From positions 1-39,001 of the forward strand of contig NZ_QUEE01000018.1 of the NCBI RefSeq assembly GCF_003477885.1: DNA of 39,001 nucleotides, written 5' to 3'. The position numbers were made by a program, and so were the translations under genes. Origin of the DNA: Lachnotalea sp. AF33-28 (GTDB lineage Bacteria > Bacillota > Clostridia > Lachnospirales > Lachnospiraceae). Below are positions 28,696 through 36,286 of the stretch, piece after piece (within the stretch, counting starts at the first letter, position 1; every line of letters begins with the position of its first letter). The notes beneath the pieces are model-generated. The model had not been told where the DNA came from and made no database searches. It was given only the letters and a program-made list of their open reading frames with translations.

Positions 28696-30600
28696 ATGCG
28701 GACAATCAGTATGAAGAGCCGGGTGCGGCATGTCTGGCAGAATCCGATCGGCAGGGATATCATCCATAAACTGCTGCTGCAGATGAACGTGAACAAAAAG
28801 TGGATTACGAATCCTCTGGTGGGCAGCTTAAGCCTAAGGACACTTTCACATTTTACCGGGTCCGTGGTGGATAAAGATTTTTATCAGACGTTTATTCAGC
28901 TGCTAAACTACGCAGAGGACCCGCCGGAGCCAAAGAAAGACGGGATCACCCGTGCATGGTGGAAGGAATCGGTGGTCTATCAGATCTATCCGCGCAGCTT
29001 CCGGGATTCAAACGGGGATGGGATCGGGGATCTGGGCGGCATTATCAGCCGGCTGGATTATCTGAAAGAGCTGGGGGTGGATGTGATCTGGCTGTCGCCG
29101 GTTTACGATTCTCCCAATGACGATAACGGATACGATATAAGAAATTACTATCAGATACTGGCGGAGTTTGGAACCATGGAGGATTTTGACCTGCTGCTGG
29201 ATGAGGTGCATCAAAGAGGAATGCGGCTGATTATGGATCTGGTGGTGAATCACACCTCGGATGAGCATCCGTGGTTTCAGGATGTGCTTTGCGATCCTAA
29301 ATCCCCTTACAGGGATTATTATCTGCTGCAAAAGTCCGGCGATGGGAATCCGCCCAATAACTGGACTTCTTTTTTTGGTGGGTCCGCTTGGAATTATTAT
29401 GAGGAGAGGGATCTGTGGGGGCTTCATCTTTTTTCCAAAAAGCAGATGGATTTAAACTGGGAGAATGAATATTTGAGGGAGGAAATCCATGCCATGATCC
29501 GGTGGTGGCTGGAGAAGGGCATAGACGGTTTCCGCCTGGATGTGATCAATTATATTTCCAAGGATCCGGGTCTGCCCATGGGCAATAAAAGCGTGGGAAA
29601 GCTGATGGGATACTATGGGATCGAGCACTATTTTTATGGCCCCAGACTGCATCAGTATCTGAAAGAGATGCGCAGGGAGGCCTTTGATCACTACGATGTG
29701 TTTACGGTGGGCGAAACGCCGGGCGTGGGCATGCAGATGAGCAGGCTTTTAACGGCCGAGGAGCGGAAGGAACTGGATATGGTTTTTTCCTTTGACCAGC
29801 TGGAGACGCCCGGACATGTGAGGTTTGACGATTACGCTTACGATCTGAATTATCTGAAAAGTTATCTGTGCGACTGGATGGAAAATTACGGGGATAACTG
29901 CTGGATGTCGCTGTTTTATGAAAACCACGATAATCCCAGGATGATCTCTAAGGTGGATAAAAGCGGCAGATACCGTGAGCAGATCGCGAAACTTTTGGCC
30001 GTGATCCAGATGACGCTTAAGGGTACGCCTTTTTTGTATCAGGGGCAGGAGCTGGGCAGAGTGAACCAGAAGTTCACATCCGTATCACAGCTTAAGGATG
30101 TGGAGAGCATCAACCTGTATGAGGAGCTTAAGGAAACCGTGGGAGAGGATGCTGCGTTTGCGAAAGTGCTGGCGGGAAGCCGCGATCATGCCAGGACGCC
30201 TATGCCCTGGAGCGCCGATACGTATGGAGGGTTTTCCGATCATGAACCCTGGATCGGACAGGATGAGGACTATCGGACCTGCAATGTGGAGGCAGAGCTG
30301 GAGGATCCGGATTCCGTATGGCATTTTTACCGGAAACTGATCGGGCTTCGCAGGGAGCATAAAACGTTGGTTTACGGAAGCTTCCGGGTGTTTGACCGGA
30401 AGGTGCCGGACCTGTTCTGTTATGAGAGAGAACTGGACGGCCAGGTATTTTATGTGGAATGCTGCCTGAAAGACGGGCAGTTAAAAAGACGCAGGAGTGT
30501 GGAAGGCTATCAGCTTGTGGCTGGCGTGTACGGCGGTACGGCCGATGTGCTGCGGCCCTACGAGGCGAATATTTATATCGCCGCACGGTCCCTGCAATAG
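28696..30600 (+). CDS. GH13 alpha-glucosidase (oligo-1,6-glucosidase type)
   Basis: The 634-residue cytoplasmic enzyme has an ~85-residue helical extension (to EPKKDG) before the GH13 barrel. The barrel opens AWWKESVVYQIYPRSFRDSNG. Conserved regions: DLVVNHTS, GFRLDVINYISK (Asp nucleophile), FTVGETPG (Glu acid/base) and YENHDNPR (third Asp). The QIYPRSF start and ENHDNPR motif place it with oligo-1,6-glucosidase, trehalose-6-phosphate hydrolase and related GH13 enzymes; the exact linkage cannot be fixed. GGAGGGAG precedes the ATG. The N-terminal extension makes it longer than the usual ~560 residues. Confidence 0.9.
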   Translation: MRTISMKSRVRHVWQNPIGRDIIHKLLLQMNVNKKWITNPLVGSLSLRTLSHFTGSVVDKDFYQTFIQLLNYAEDPPEPKKDGITRAWWKESVVYQIYPRSFRDSNGDGIGDLGGIISRLDYLKELGVDVIWLSPVYDSPNDDNGYDIRNYYQILAEFGTMEDFDLLLDEVHQRGMRLIMDLVVNHTSDEHPWFQDVLCDPKSPYRDYYLLQKSGDGNPPNNWTSFFGGSAWNYYEERDLWGLHLFSKKQMDLNWENEYLREEIHAMIRWWLEKGIDGFRLDVINYISKDPGLPMGNKSVGKLMGYYGIEHYFYGPRLHQYLKEMRREAFDHYDVFTVGETPGVGMQMSRLLTAEERKELDMVFSFDQLETPGHVRFDDYAYDLNYLKSYLCDWMENYGDNCWMSLFYENHDNPRMISKVDKSGRYREQIAKLLAVIQMTLKGTPFLYQGQELGRVNQKFTSVSQLKDVESINLYEELKETVGEDAAFAKVLAGSRDHARTPMPWSADTYGGFSDHEPWIGQDEDYRTCNVEAELEDPDSVWHFYRKLIGLRREHKTLVYGSFRVFDRKVPDLFCYERELDGQVFYVECCLKDGQLKRRRSVEGYQLVAGVYGGTADVLRPYEANIYIAARSLQ

Positions 30601-30621
30601 TATAGACAAGAGGTTAGACAG

Positions 30622-31632
30622 ATGTTAAGAGATGACATGATCATGAAAAAAGCGATCGTACATATCCTGGATTCCAGGATGAGCATGCCGGTGCTCTCGG
30701 ACTGTGAGCTGGATCTGGGATCGGATCTGTGCGATTTTTTTAAGGCGCATATTGAAAAGTTTACGGAAAGCGACGAGGTGAAGCGCTGCCAGTTCTCCGG
30801 AGATTCCGAAGTGATGGAGGCGGTCAGAAGCTGCGGCCCGGAGAACTTTGTGGAGGTGAGCAAACAGCTGGCGGGCACTCTGTTTGCGATCATGAATGAG
30901 AATATCGATATTCCGCCTGCGGACATAGCGGTCGTGGTATTTGGCTGTGAAGGCGTGGATTATTTCGGACTGCTGAAGATGAATTATAAGTCTTCCTATA
31001 CCCACATTACCAAAGCGATGGAGGAGGGCAACAGCAATGACATCATACTTCAGAAAGCGATTCTCCCCTCGGAGGGACAGAAGCTTTCAGAAGCCTTTGT
31101 CGTGAATCTGGAGAACGGGGAGATCCTGCTGACAGAGAAAAAGTATGAAGTGAACGGCGCCAAGGAATACTATTTTTCGGAACGCTTTATCAAATGCCAT
31201 GCCCCGATGTCCCAGAAGGCCAAGCTGGACATTGTGACCAAAGCGGTGGAGCAGGTGAATAAGAAATATTACGGGGACGATGACGTGGACCGCAAGATGG
31301 AGATCAAAAGCACGATCTATCAGGAGCTGGAGGAGCAGGGCAACCTGAACGTGGAAACGGTAAAGGAAAAGCTGTTTTCAGAGAATCCACAGATGCAGGA
31401 GGAATTTCAGGAGAAGCTGGAGAAATATAACATGGCGGAGGAGGTCATCGAACCGAAGGCGCAGCAGACCGTGCGTAAATTCCAGAAACAGCATCTCACC
31501 ACGGATACCGGCATCGAGATCACGATCCCTATGGAACAGTATCAAAATGCGGAGTGCGTGGAGTTTATCACCAATGAGGACGGGACGGTTTCGGTGCTCA
31601 TTAAAAATATCGGCAAGCTCACGGCGAAGTAA
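30622..31632 (+). CDS. YejK/NdpA-family nucleoid-associated protein
   Basis: The 336-residue protein matches the 37-kDa nucleoid-associated family (PF04245). It has the N-terminal KKAIVHILDSRMSMPVLSD, a central KMNYKSSYTHI and ILPSEGQKLSEAFVVNL, and a charged C-terminal half. The E. coli homologue associates with the nucleoid; the role in Firmicutes is not well defined. AGAGGT precedes the ATG. It starts 21 nt after the GH13 gene. Confidence 0.82.
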   Translation: MLRDDMIMKKAIVHILDSRMSMPVLSDCELDLGSDLCDFFKAHIEKFTESDEVKRCQFSGDSEVMEAVRSCGPENFVEVSKQLAGTLFAIMNENIDIPPADIAVVVFGCEGVDYFGLLKMNYKSSYTHITKAMEEGNSNDIILQKAILPSEGQKLSEAFVVNLENGEILLTEKKYEVNGAKEYYFSERFIKCHAPMSQKAKLDIVTKAVEQVNKKYYGDDDVDRKMEIKSTIYQELEEQGNLNVETVKEKLFSENPQMQEEFQEKLEKYNMAEEVIEPKAQQTVRKFQKQHLTTDTGIEITIPMEQYQNAECVEFITNEDGTVSVLIKNIGKLTAK

Positions 31633-31672
31633 GCGGCCTTCGGGTGGAGGCCCTTGGGGGAGGATCAAGATT

Positions 31673-32290
31673 TTGAAAAGATACGGTGATGTGGCGGATA
31701 AAACATCTATAAAGGATCGGAAGAAAGCAGCTATTGCTGTTCTTATGGCTGCGGCGCTTCTTTTTATTTATATGACCGGATGTAAGGGTTTTTATAAAGA
31801 AAAGGCTTTCCTCTCTGCAATACTGATGGACGTGTCAGTAAATAAAGAACAGATGAAAGAACTGGAAAGCGACCTGAAAACTGATTATCTGGGAGATCCG
31901 GATGCCGGCTGTATAGAATGGGCCAGATGTGATGGCTTAGATAACCTGCAGAGGACGGTCAATATCAGAATCGTAGCCCGTGATATGGATTTCCTTGTGG
32001 CAGATTTGACTGCAAAGCAGCTGTTTCCATCCAAACCGGACGAGGAAAGCCCATATGAAAACCTGGAGGAGCTATTGCCGGAAGAACTGTGGGAACTGGT
32101 GGAGCCGCAGGTGATATATTCCAATAGCCCGTTCAGAGATAAAGAAGCGACCGCGGTCTATGTGGGGAACACAAAACTGAACGGAGCGCTAAAAATGTCA
32201 AATGGCGGAAGTTTTCTGTATGTGTTTCGGAATGCCCCGCATATAGACGAGGTGATCTCCCTGCTGACATATTTATTTACAGAGGAATAG
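31673..32290 (+). CDS. Putative lipoprotein or single-pass membrane protein
   Basis: The ~205-residue protein has a charged N-terminus, a hydrophobic segment AAIAVLMAAALLFIYMTGC and a Cys in a lipobox-like MTGC context, so a lipoprotein is plausible. The rest is an acidic, probably extracytoplasmic domain with DEESPYENLEELLPEELW. TTG at 31673 lies 9 nt after GGGGGAGG; a longer ORF from 31547 would overlap the nucleoid-protein gene. It sits 40 nt after the preceding gene and 34 nt before the VanZ-like gene. No family was recognised. Confidence 0.6.
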   Translation: MKRYGDVADKTSIKDRKKAAIAVLMAAALLFIYMTGCKGFYKEKAFLSAILMDVSVNKEQMKELESDLKTDYLGDPDAGCIEWARCDGLDNLQRTVNIRIVARDMDFLVADLTAKQLFPSKPDEESPYENLEELLPEELWELVEPQVIYSNSPFRDKEATAVYVGNTKLNGALKMSNGGSFLYVFRNAPHIDEVISLLTYLFTEE

Positions 32291-32324
32291 ACACTATTGA
32301 GGGAATAATTTGAAGGAGGATACT

Positions 32325-32867
32325 GTGCACAGGATTGAAGCGTATATAACCCTTGGACTGATCTTTATCGGGATTATAGCGATATTATACCTGCCGGTTT
32401 TATTCTGGTTGAAAAAACGCGGACTAAGTATCGTCAGGCAAATCAGCTATCTGGGATTCATCAGTTCTATATTTCTTGTGATTTTTGCGACTATTTTATT
32501 TGTACCGATCACTTTTGTGCCGGAACGGCATGTTTTAAACTTAAAGCCGTTCGCCTGGATTGGAACCGTCGACACGTTTCAGGCGTTCGTAGTCGAAAAA
32601 ATCCCCAATATATTGTTGTTTGTCCCTGTTGGAATTTTCCTCCCCATCGTGTTTCAGCGTATGAGAAAGCTGTACAAAACTGCTTTGGTATCTTTCGCAA
32701 TGACGTTTGGAATCGAATTCTTCCAGTATTTTATAGGGCGGTCGTCCGATATTGACGATGTTATAACGAATGTGCTGGGAGCGGTCATCGGCTATCTGCT
32801 GTTTTGGCTGCTTAACAGAACTTTTGACAGTAAGAGATGGTGGCATATATTTATGGGATGCAAATAA
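32325..32867 (+). CDS. VanZ-like membrane protein
   Basis: The 180-residue protein has four to five membrane helices and VanZ-family landmarks: IPNILLFVPVGIFLP, the FGIEFFQYFIGRSSDIDDV motif and NVLGAVIGYLLFWLL. VanZ members are linked to teicoplanin resistance in vanA elements, but most chromosomal ones have no proven role. AAGGAGGA (32313-32320) sits 4 nt before GTG 32325, whereas the upstream in-frame TTG lies inside that site. Confidence 0.85.
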   Translation: MHRIEAYITLGLIFIGIIAILYLPVLFWLKKRGLSIVRQISYLGFISSIFLVIFATILFVPITFVPERHVLNLKPFAWIGTVDTFQAFVVEKIPNILLFVPVGIFLPIVFQRMRKLYKTALVSFAMTFGIEFFQYFIGRSSDIDDVITNVLGAVIGYLLFWLLNRTFDSKRWWHIFMGCK

Positions 32868-32935
32868 ATGCGTTCCGAAGCTTACAAGTATCTGTCCCGC
32901 ACAGGCGGGCAGGATTATAAGCTTCGGGGCGCATT
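32867..32935 (+). terminator. Long hairpin after the VanZ-like gene
   Basis: An 18-bp stem (32867-32884 region with 32918-32935; arms around GAAGCTTA and TAAGCTTC, two G-U pairs) encloses a CCCGC/GCGGG hairpin. Only a weak T-rich stretch follows (GCTGTTATTT). Confidence 0.65.
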
Positions 32936-32967
32936 GCTGTTATTTGCTGCCGATCATGCAGCGGAGG

Positions 32968-33221
32968 ACAGGGCACTGTGAACAGTAGCGGACGCGTTAC
33001 TATTCACAGCTAGCCGATAAAGCAGCATATGTCTGGACAGAGTATGGTCCTCATAGGGATCCCTTGAAGCCCGTACGAGGAAGCGCACTGATGTGCGCGC
33101 AGGTCATCAACCTGGCGGTTGGTGACAGTTGCTGCGCGCTTCACGGAGCGAGAGCGTGTCCCAATGAGGACCATACTCTGTCCAGACATGTGCGGGAAGT
33201 TTACAGGGCACTGTGAAGACT
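32968..33221. mobile_element. Large palindromic element related to the MITE at 9424
   Basis: Left end GCGTTACTATTCACAG (32994-33009) and right end CTGTGAAGACTAAC (33211-33224) resemble the 9430 element's termini. Shared internal motifs are GCCGATAAAGCAGC and GCGGGAAGTTT. Two long inverted arms (about 26 bp, 33030-33055 and 33164-33189, core GAGTATGGTCCTCAT) enclose a double-hairpin repeat. ACAGGGCACTGTGAA is directly repeated at 32968 and 33203, which suggests a partial second copy on the left. No ORF is present. It fills the gap between the VanZ-like gene and the ytr-like operon. Confidence 0.7.
33083..33126 (+). repeat. Double-hairpin repeat, copy E
   Basis: Stem 1 is GCGCAC/GTGCGC with loop TGAT. 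Stem 2 is GTCATCAACC/GGTTGGTGAC with loop TGGC. Unlike the other four it is not next to a ribosome-binding site; it lies in the loop of the large palindromic element, 209 nt before the next gene. Confidence 0.85.
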
Positions 33222-33255
33222 AACATGGGGCTCTTTTTTTAGTTCGCGATAACAC

Positions 33256-33284
33256 TTGACATTCAACCGTATCACTCGTATAAT
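33256..33284 (+). promoter_or_regulatory. Promoter of the ytr-like operon
   Basis: TTGACA (33256-33261), 17 nt, TATAAT (33279-33284): a consensus sigma-A promoter. Confidence 0.88.
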
Positions 33285-33319
33285 ACAGTTAGAAACTGTA
33301 CTATACGAGTGATACGGTT
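33265..33319. promoter_or_regulatory. 55-bp palindromic operator
   Basis: Two 26-nt arms with a single mismatch flank AGA. The outer 18 nt AACCGTATCACTCGTATA (33265-33282) and TATACGAGTGATACGGTT (33302-33319) are perfect complements. The site covers spacer, -10 and transcription start, so repression by the adjacent GntR protein is very likely. Confidence 0.88.
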
Positions 33320-33334
33320 TAGAGGTGCATTTTT

Positions 33335-33718
33335 ATGATCCTGGATTTTGGCGGCTTAAGGCTTGTGGACGGAGTGCCGATCTATCTTCAGATTATCCGC
33401 TATGTGAAAGCGAATATCATATCGGGCCGGACGGTAAATGGGGACGAGATGCCATCCAGGCGCGTTCTTTCCGCTCTGCTGGGCGTCAATCCGAATACGA
33501 TCCAGAAGGCCTGCCGGCAGCTGGAGGAGGAAGGGCTGATCGTTTCCTATGCAGGTGCGAAGAGCCTGATCAGCGTTGACGAGCGAAAAAAACAGGAGAT
33601 TTTAAAGGAAATGGGTGAAGAGGAAGCGAGAAATTTTATCCGTCTGATGAAGGCCATGGGGCTTTCTCTTGAAGACGCGGTAAAGCTGTTAAATGGACTC
33701 TGGGAGAACACGGACTAG
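33335..33718 (+). CDS. YtrA-type GntR repressor
   Basis: The 127-residue protein has a GntR winged helix (~10-80: PIYLQIIRYVKANIISG, PSRRVLSALLGVNPNTIQKA, LEEEGLIVSYAG) and only a short helical tail, the mark of the YtrA subfamily. These regulators repress ABC transporter operons that respond to cell-envelope antibiotics in Bacillus. AGAGGTG precedes the ATG. The 55-bp palindrome ends 15 nt before the start, so autoregulation is expected. Confidence 0.92.
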   Translation: MILDFGGLRLVDGVPIYLQIIRYVKANIISGRTVNGDEMPSRRVLSALLGVNPNTIQKACRQLEEEGLIVSYAGAKSLISVDERKKQEILKEMGEEEARNFIRLMKAMGLSLEDAVKLLNGLWENTD

Positions 33719-33833
33719 CGCCTCGTTTGCTGGCCTGTTTTTCCGATAACACAGATCAAAAAACCTTAGCGCAGCCCGATAGCCCGGCATGCCGGCTTTG
33801 ACAGCCAGCGCATATATAAAGAGGGGGTACATT

Positions 33834-34676
33834 ATGAAAAGATATAGCCGTTATATCAGCATACTGAATCTGCAGTGGAAATACAGCTTTAAGGAACTGA
33901 TCCTGATCATTGCCGGGATGGCCGCAGCACAGCTGCTCCTGCTGTACCGAACCGTAGAAAAAACAGTTGCCCAATATGTTCCGGGGGCGGTTCTGACAGA
34001 GCTTGATGAGGCGCTTGGCGCGGAGAATCTGCAGGGAATCCGGTTTGAGGATCTGATGGATAAAAGCTATTGGGCAATCATCTTCGGCGTGGCGCTGATG
34101 CTGGTTGTGGGCCTGATCTACGCGGCGCCCATAAGGCAGAGCAGAGGAGCGGATTCCTGGTCTACCTGGAGGAGGCTGCCGGTCGCCCGGGCCGGGCTCA
34201 TCGCTGCAGTCACATTTCAGGGGATGTGCTGTATCCTGATGCTGTGGGCTGCGCAGCTGGGCACCGTTTTTGCAGGATATTTGATCTATCTGGACAGGAT
34301 TCCCACAGCAAATCGGATGTATTCAGCGCTGTTTCTGGCTTTTGTGCGGTTGGATTTTCTTAGGGGAATATTTCCGGTCACCAGTCCCGAAAGGATGGCC
34401 GGGCTCTGGGTGCTGATGCTGGTGCTGTGTCTGGCGGCAGTCTGCTCGTCCTGGGGTGTGGATAGAAAACTCCGCTGGGGAGAGGTGTTCCCCCTGTTTT
34501 ATGGAGTGTTTCTTAGCATGACTGTTTTAACGGCTCCTTCGGACGGAATTGTGATTGTCGGCGTGCTGATGCTGGCGCTGGGGATGGGCTGGATTACGGT
34601 TAGGCTTTATCATATCCTGAAAGGGCAGGAAAGAACGGAGGATGGCATTGAAAAACAAGATGCGGCTGCTGATTAA
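33834..34676 (+). CDS. ABC-2-type membrane protein (ytr-like operon, first)
   Basis: The 280-residue protein has about six to seven hydrophobic helices, including LILIIAGMAAAQLLLLY and AIIFGVALMLVVGLIYA. It starts at ATG 33834 after AGAGGGGG. It lies between the YtrA-like repressor and a second permease with similar size and layout, so it is probably a permease half of the ABC transporter whose ATPase is encoded at 35528. Its end overlaps the next gene. Sequence family is not recognisable beyond topology. Confidence 0.72.
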   Translation: MKRYSRYISILNLQWKYSFKELILIIAGMAAAQLLLLYRTVEKTVAQYVPGAVLTELDEALGAENLQGIRFEDLMDKSYWAIIFGVALMLVVGLIYAAPIRQSRGADSWSTWRRLPVARAGLIAAVTFQGMCCILMLWAAQLGTVFAGYLIYLDRIPTANRMYSALFLAFVRLDFLRGIFPVTSPERMAGLWVLMLVLCLAAVCSSWGVDRKLRWGEVFPLFYGVFLSMTVLTAPSDGIVIVGVLMLALGMGWITVRLYHILKGQERTEDGIEKQDAAAD

Positions 34677-35424
34677 AACTTTTATGTTGGAAGACTGGAG
34701 AAAAACCGTTCTTTCCGGCTGCGCCTGCATGGGACTTCTGGAAGTGATGGCGTTCGCAGCAGGAATGTCCCGCACGGTGAACGACCTTTATGACCGCAAT
34801 TGGGAAACTGGTGAACGGTATCTGAACGGTACGGCGGCCGCACAGTTTTCTGAAGTGATGCGGACGGTATGGGATCTGCCGGCGACAGCCGCAGCCCTTT
34901 GTGTCGGGATGGCGCTTCTGGTGATCCCCTGTGTGACAAGACAGTATCGGGAGGAAAAGAGCATGTGCACGCTGCTTCGCCTGCCCATCTCCAGAACCTG
35001 GCTGTATGCTGCTTTTTTAATTCCGGCGGCGGTCTGTATGGCGGCGGTTTGGCTGGGACAGTTTCTGCTGTTTGCCGGATTTTACGGCATATACCGGCTG
35101 GCGGTGCCGCAGAGCTGCCTTCCGCCGGAAACCTGGAGGACATTTCTGGAAGCGCCGGCTGTGAATCTCTTATATCCATTTTTATTCCCTGGCGGAATGG
35201 GCGCGCTTGCGGCATTGCTGGTGCTGCTGCCATCTCTGCTGCTTTTACTTTGCCTAATGTATTACAGCGGCCAAAGATGGCGGCGGGGGCTGCCGGGTAT
35301 CATCTGTGCGGCAGCCGGATGTTTCCTGTATCTCGATCTGCAGCTGATATGGCCGGTGATTATCGGGGCGGCAGCAGCGGCTGGCAGCGGCCTGCTGATC
35401 ATTCACAGAGGCGGGATCGTATAA
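34648..35424 (+). CDS. ABC-2-type membrane protein (ytr-like operon, second)
   Basis: The ~258-residue hydrophobic protein has about six membrane helices (LLEVMAFAAGMS, AALCVGMALLVIPC, LLVLLPSLLLLLCLMYY). GGAGG abuts an ATG at 34642 but lies 6 nt before a TTG at 34648, so TTG is preferred. It overlaps the previous gene by 29 nt in another frame, consistent with coupled translation. It is the likely second permease half. Confidence 0.72.
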   Translation: MKNKMRLLIKTFMLEDWRKTVLSGCACMGLLEVMAFAAGMSRTVNDLYDRNWETGERYLNGTAAAQFSEVMRTVWDLPATAAALCVGMALLVIPCVTRQYREEKSMCTLLRLPISRTWLYAAFLIPAAVCMAAVWLGQFLLFAGFYGIYRLAVPQSCLPPETWRTFLEAPAVNLLYPFLFPGGMGALAALLVLLPSLLLLLCLMYYSGQRWRRGLPGIICAAAGCFLYLDLQLIWPVIIGAAAAAGSGLLIIHRGGIV

Positions 35425-35449
35425 CTGTGATGGGTGCACCGACATGTTT

Positions 35450-35503
35450 ACATTTAGCCTGACAGCATGGCTGGTTTCGTGCTGACAGGCTGGACAGAAA
35501 TGT
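35450..35503. other. Inverted repeat between permease and ATPase genes
   Basis: AGCCTGACAGCA pairs with TGCTGACAGGCT with one mismatch, extended by ACATTT and AAATGT (35450-35455 and 35498-35503). It lies in the 103-nt gap before the ATPase gene. It could stabilise or attenuate mRNA, or bind a regulator. Confidence 0.55.
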
Positions 35504-35527
35504 ATCAGCACACTGGAGGAGAAGAAT

Positions 35528-36286
35528 ATGTTTGAATTTGATGATGTGAAAGTCTGCTACGGCGGAGCATGCGCTGTAAATCATGTGAGCTTTACGCTTG
35601 CGCCCGGTGAGATAGTAGGGCTGTTCGGCGAAAACGGTGCAGGCAAGACAACACTTATGAAAGCTGCGCTGGGATTTTTGCCCTTAAGCGGCGGAACAGT
35701 AAAGCTGGACGGCATCCGGCCGGGACCTGCGAATTATGAACGGATCGCATATGCCGCAAGCAGCAATACGTTTTTTGGCGGGCTGACGGCAAAAGAGCAT
35801 CTTGAGTTTTACCGGATGCAGTTTCCGAAGTTCGATGGGAACCGTTTCCGTCTGCTGATGGAATTCTTTGAAATCCCTGAAAAGAAAGCGGTCAGGACTC
35901 TTTCGGCCGGTCAGAAAAATCAGTTTGAGACCATACTCGCTCTGTCGCAGGGAGCGGATTACATCTTTATGGATGAGCCTTTTGCAGGGAATGACCTGTT
36001 TAACAGGGAGGATTTTTATAAAGTGCTCCTGGGCATGCTTGGTCCGACGGAATGCCTGATGATATCGACCCACCTGGTTGAGGAGATTAAACATGTAATC
36101 GGCAGAGCGCTGCTGATGAAGAAAGGGCAACTGATAGGGGATATCACTACAGAGCAGCTGGAAGAGGAAGGAACGGATCTGGCGGATTGGGTGCGAAACT
36201 GCTATCACTATCAGGCGGACCGGGTCGCAAAGGCACTGCAGAGCGCGTCCGCAGACGGACGGAGGGGAGACGGCTATGATTCATAA
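35528..36286 (+). CDS. ABC transporter ATP-binding protein (YtrB-like)
   Basis: The 252-residue ATPase has Walker A GENGAGKTT (~36-44), a Q-loop region, a signature LSAGQKNQ (~135), Walker B DYIFMDEPFAG (~150) with the catalytic Glu, and the switch His in ISTHLVEE. The C-terminal tail is short. It belongs to the YtrB/BcrA-like group that powers ABC-2 permeases. GGAGGAG precedes the ATG. It overlaps the next gene by 11 nt. Confidence 0.92.
   Translation: MFEFDDVKVCYGGACAVNHVSFTLAPGEIVGLFGENGAGKTTLMKAALGFLPLSGGTVKLDGIRPGPANYERIAYAASSNTFFGGLTAKEHLEFYRMQFPKFDGNRFRLLMEFFEIPEKKAVRTLSAGQKNQFETILALSQGADYIFMDEPFAGNDLFNREDFYKVLLGMLGPTECLMISTHLVEEIKHVIGRALLMKKGQLIGDITTEQLEEEGTDLADWVRNCYHYQADRVAKALQSASADGRRGDGYDS

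Noticed and set aside
28696..28950. Separate gene for the N-terminal 85 residues of the GH13 enzyme
   Set aside because: The frame runs uninterrupted into the catalytic barrel and there is no internal ribosome site; it is an extension of the same protein.
33134..33163. A sixth repeat copy near the GCGCGC-rich stretch after copy E
   Set aside because: It has the GC-rich look but not the second GTCATCAACC stem, so it is treated as part of the larger palindrome.
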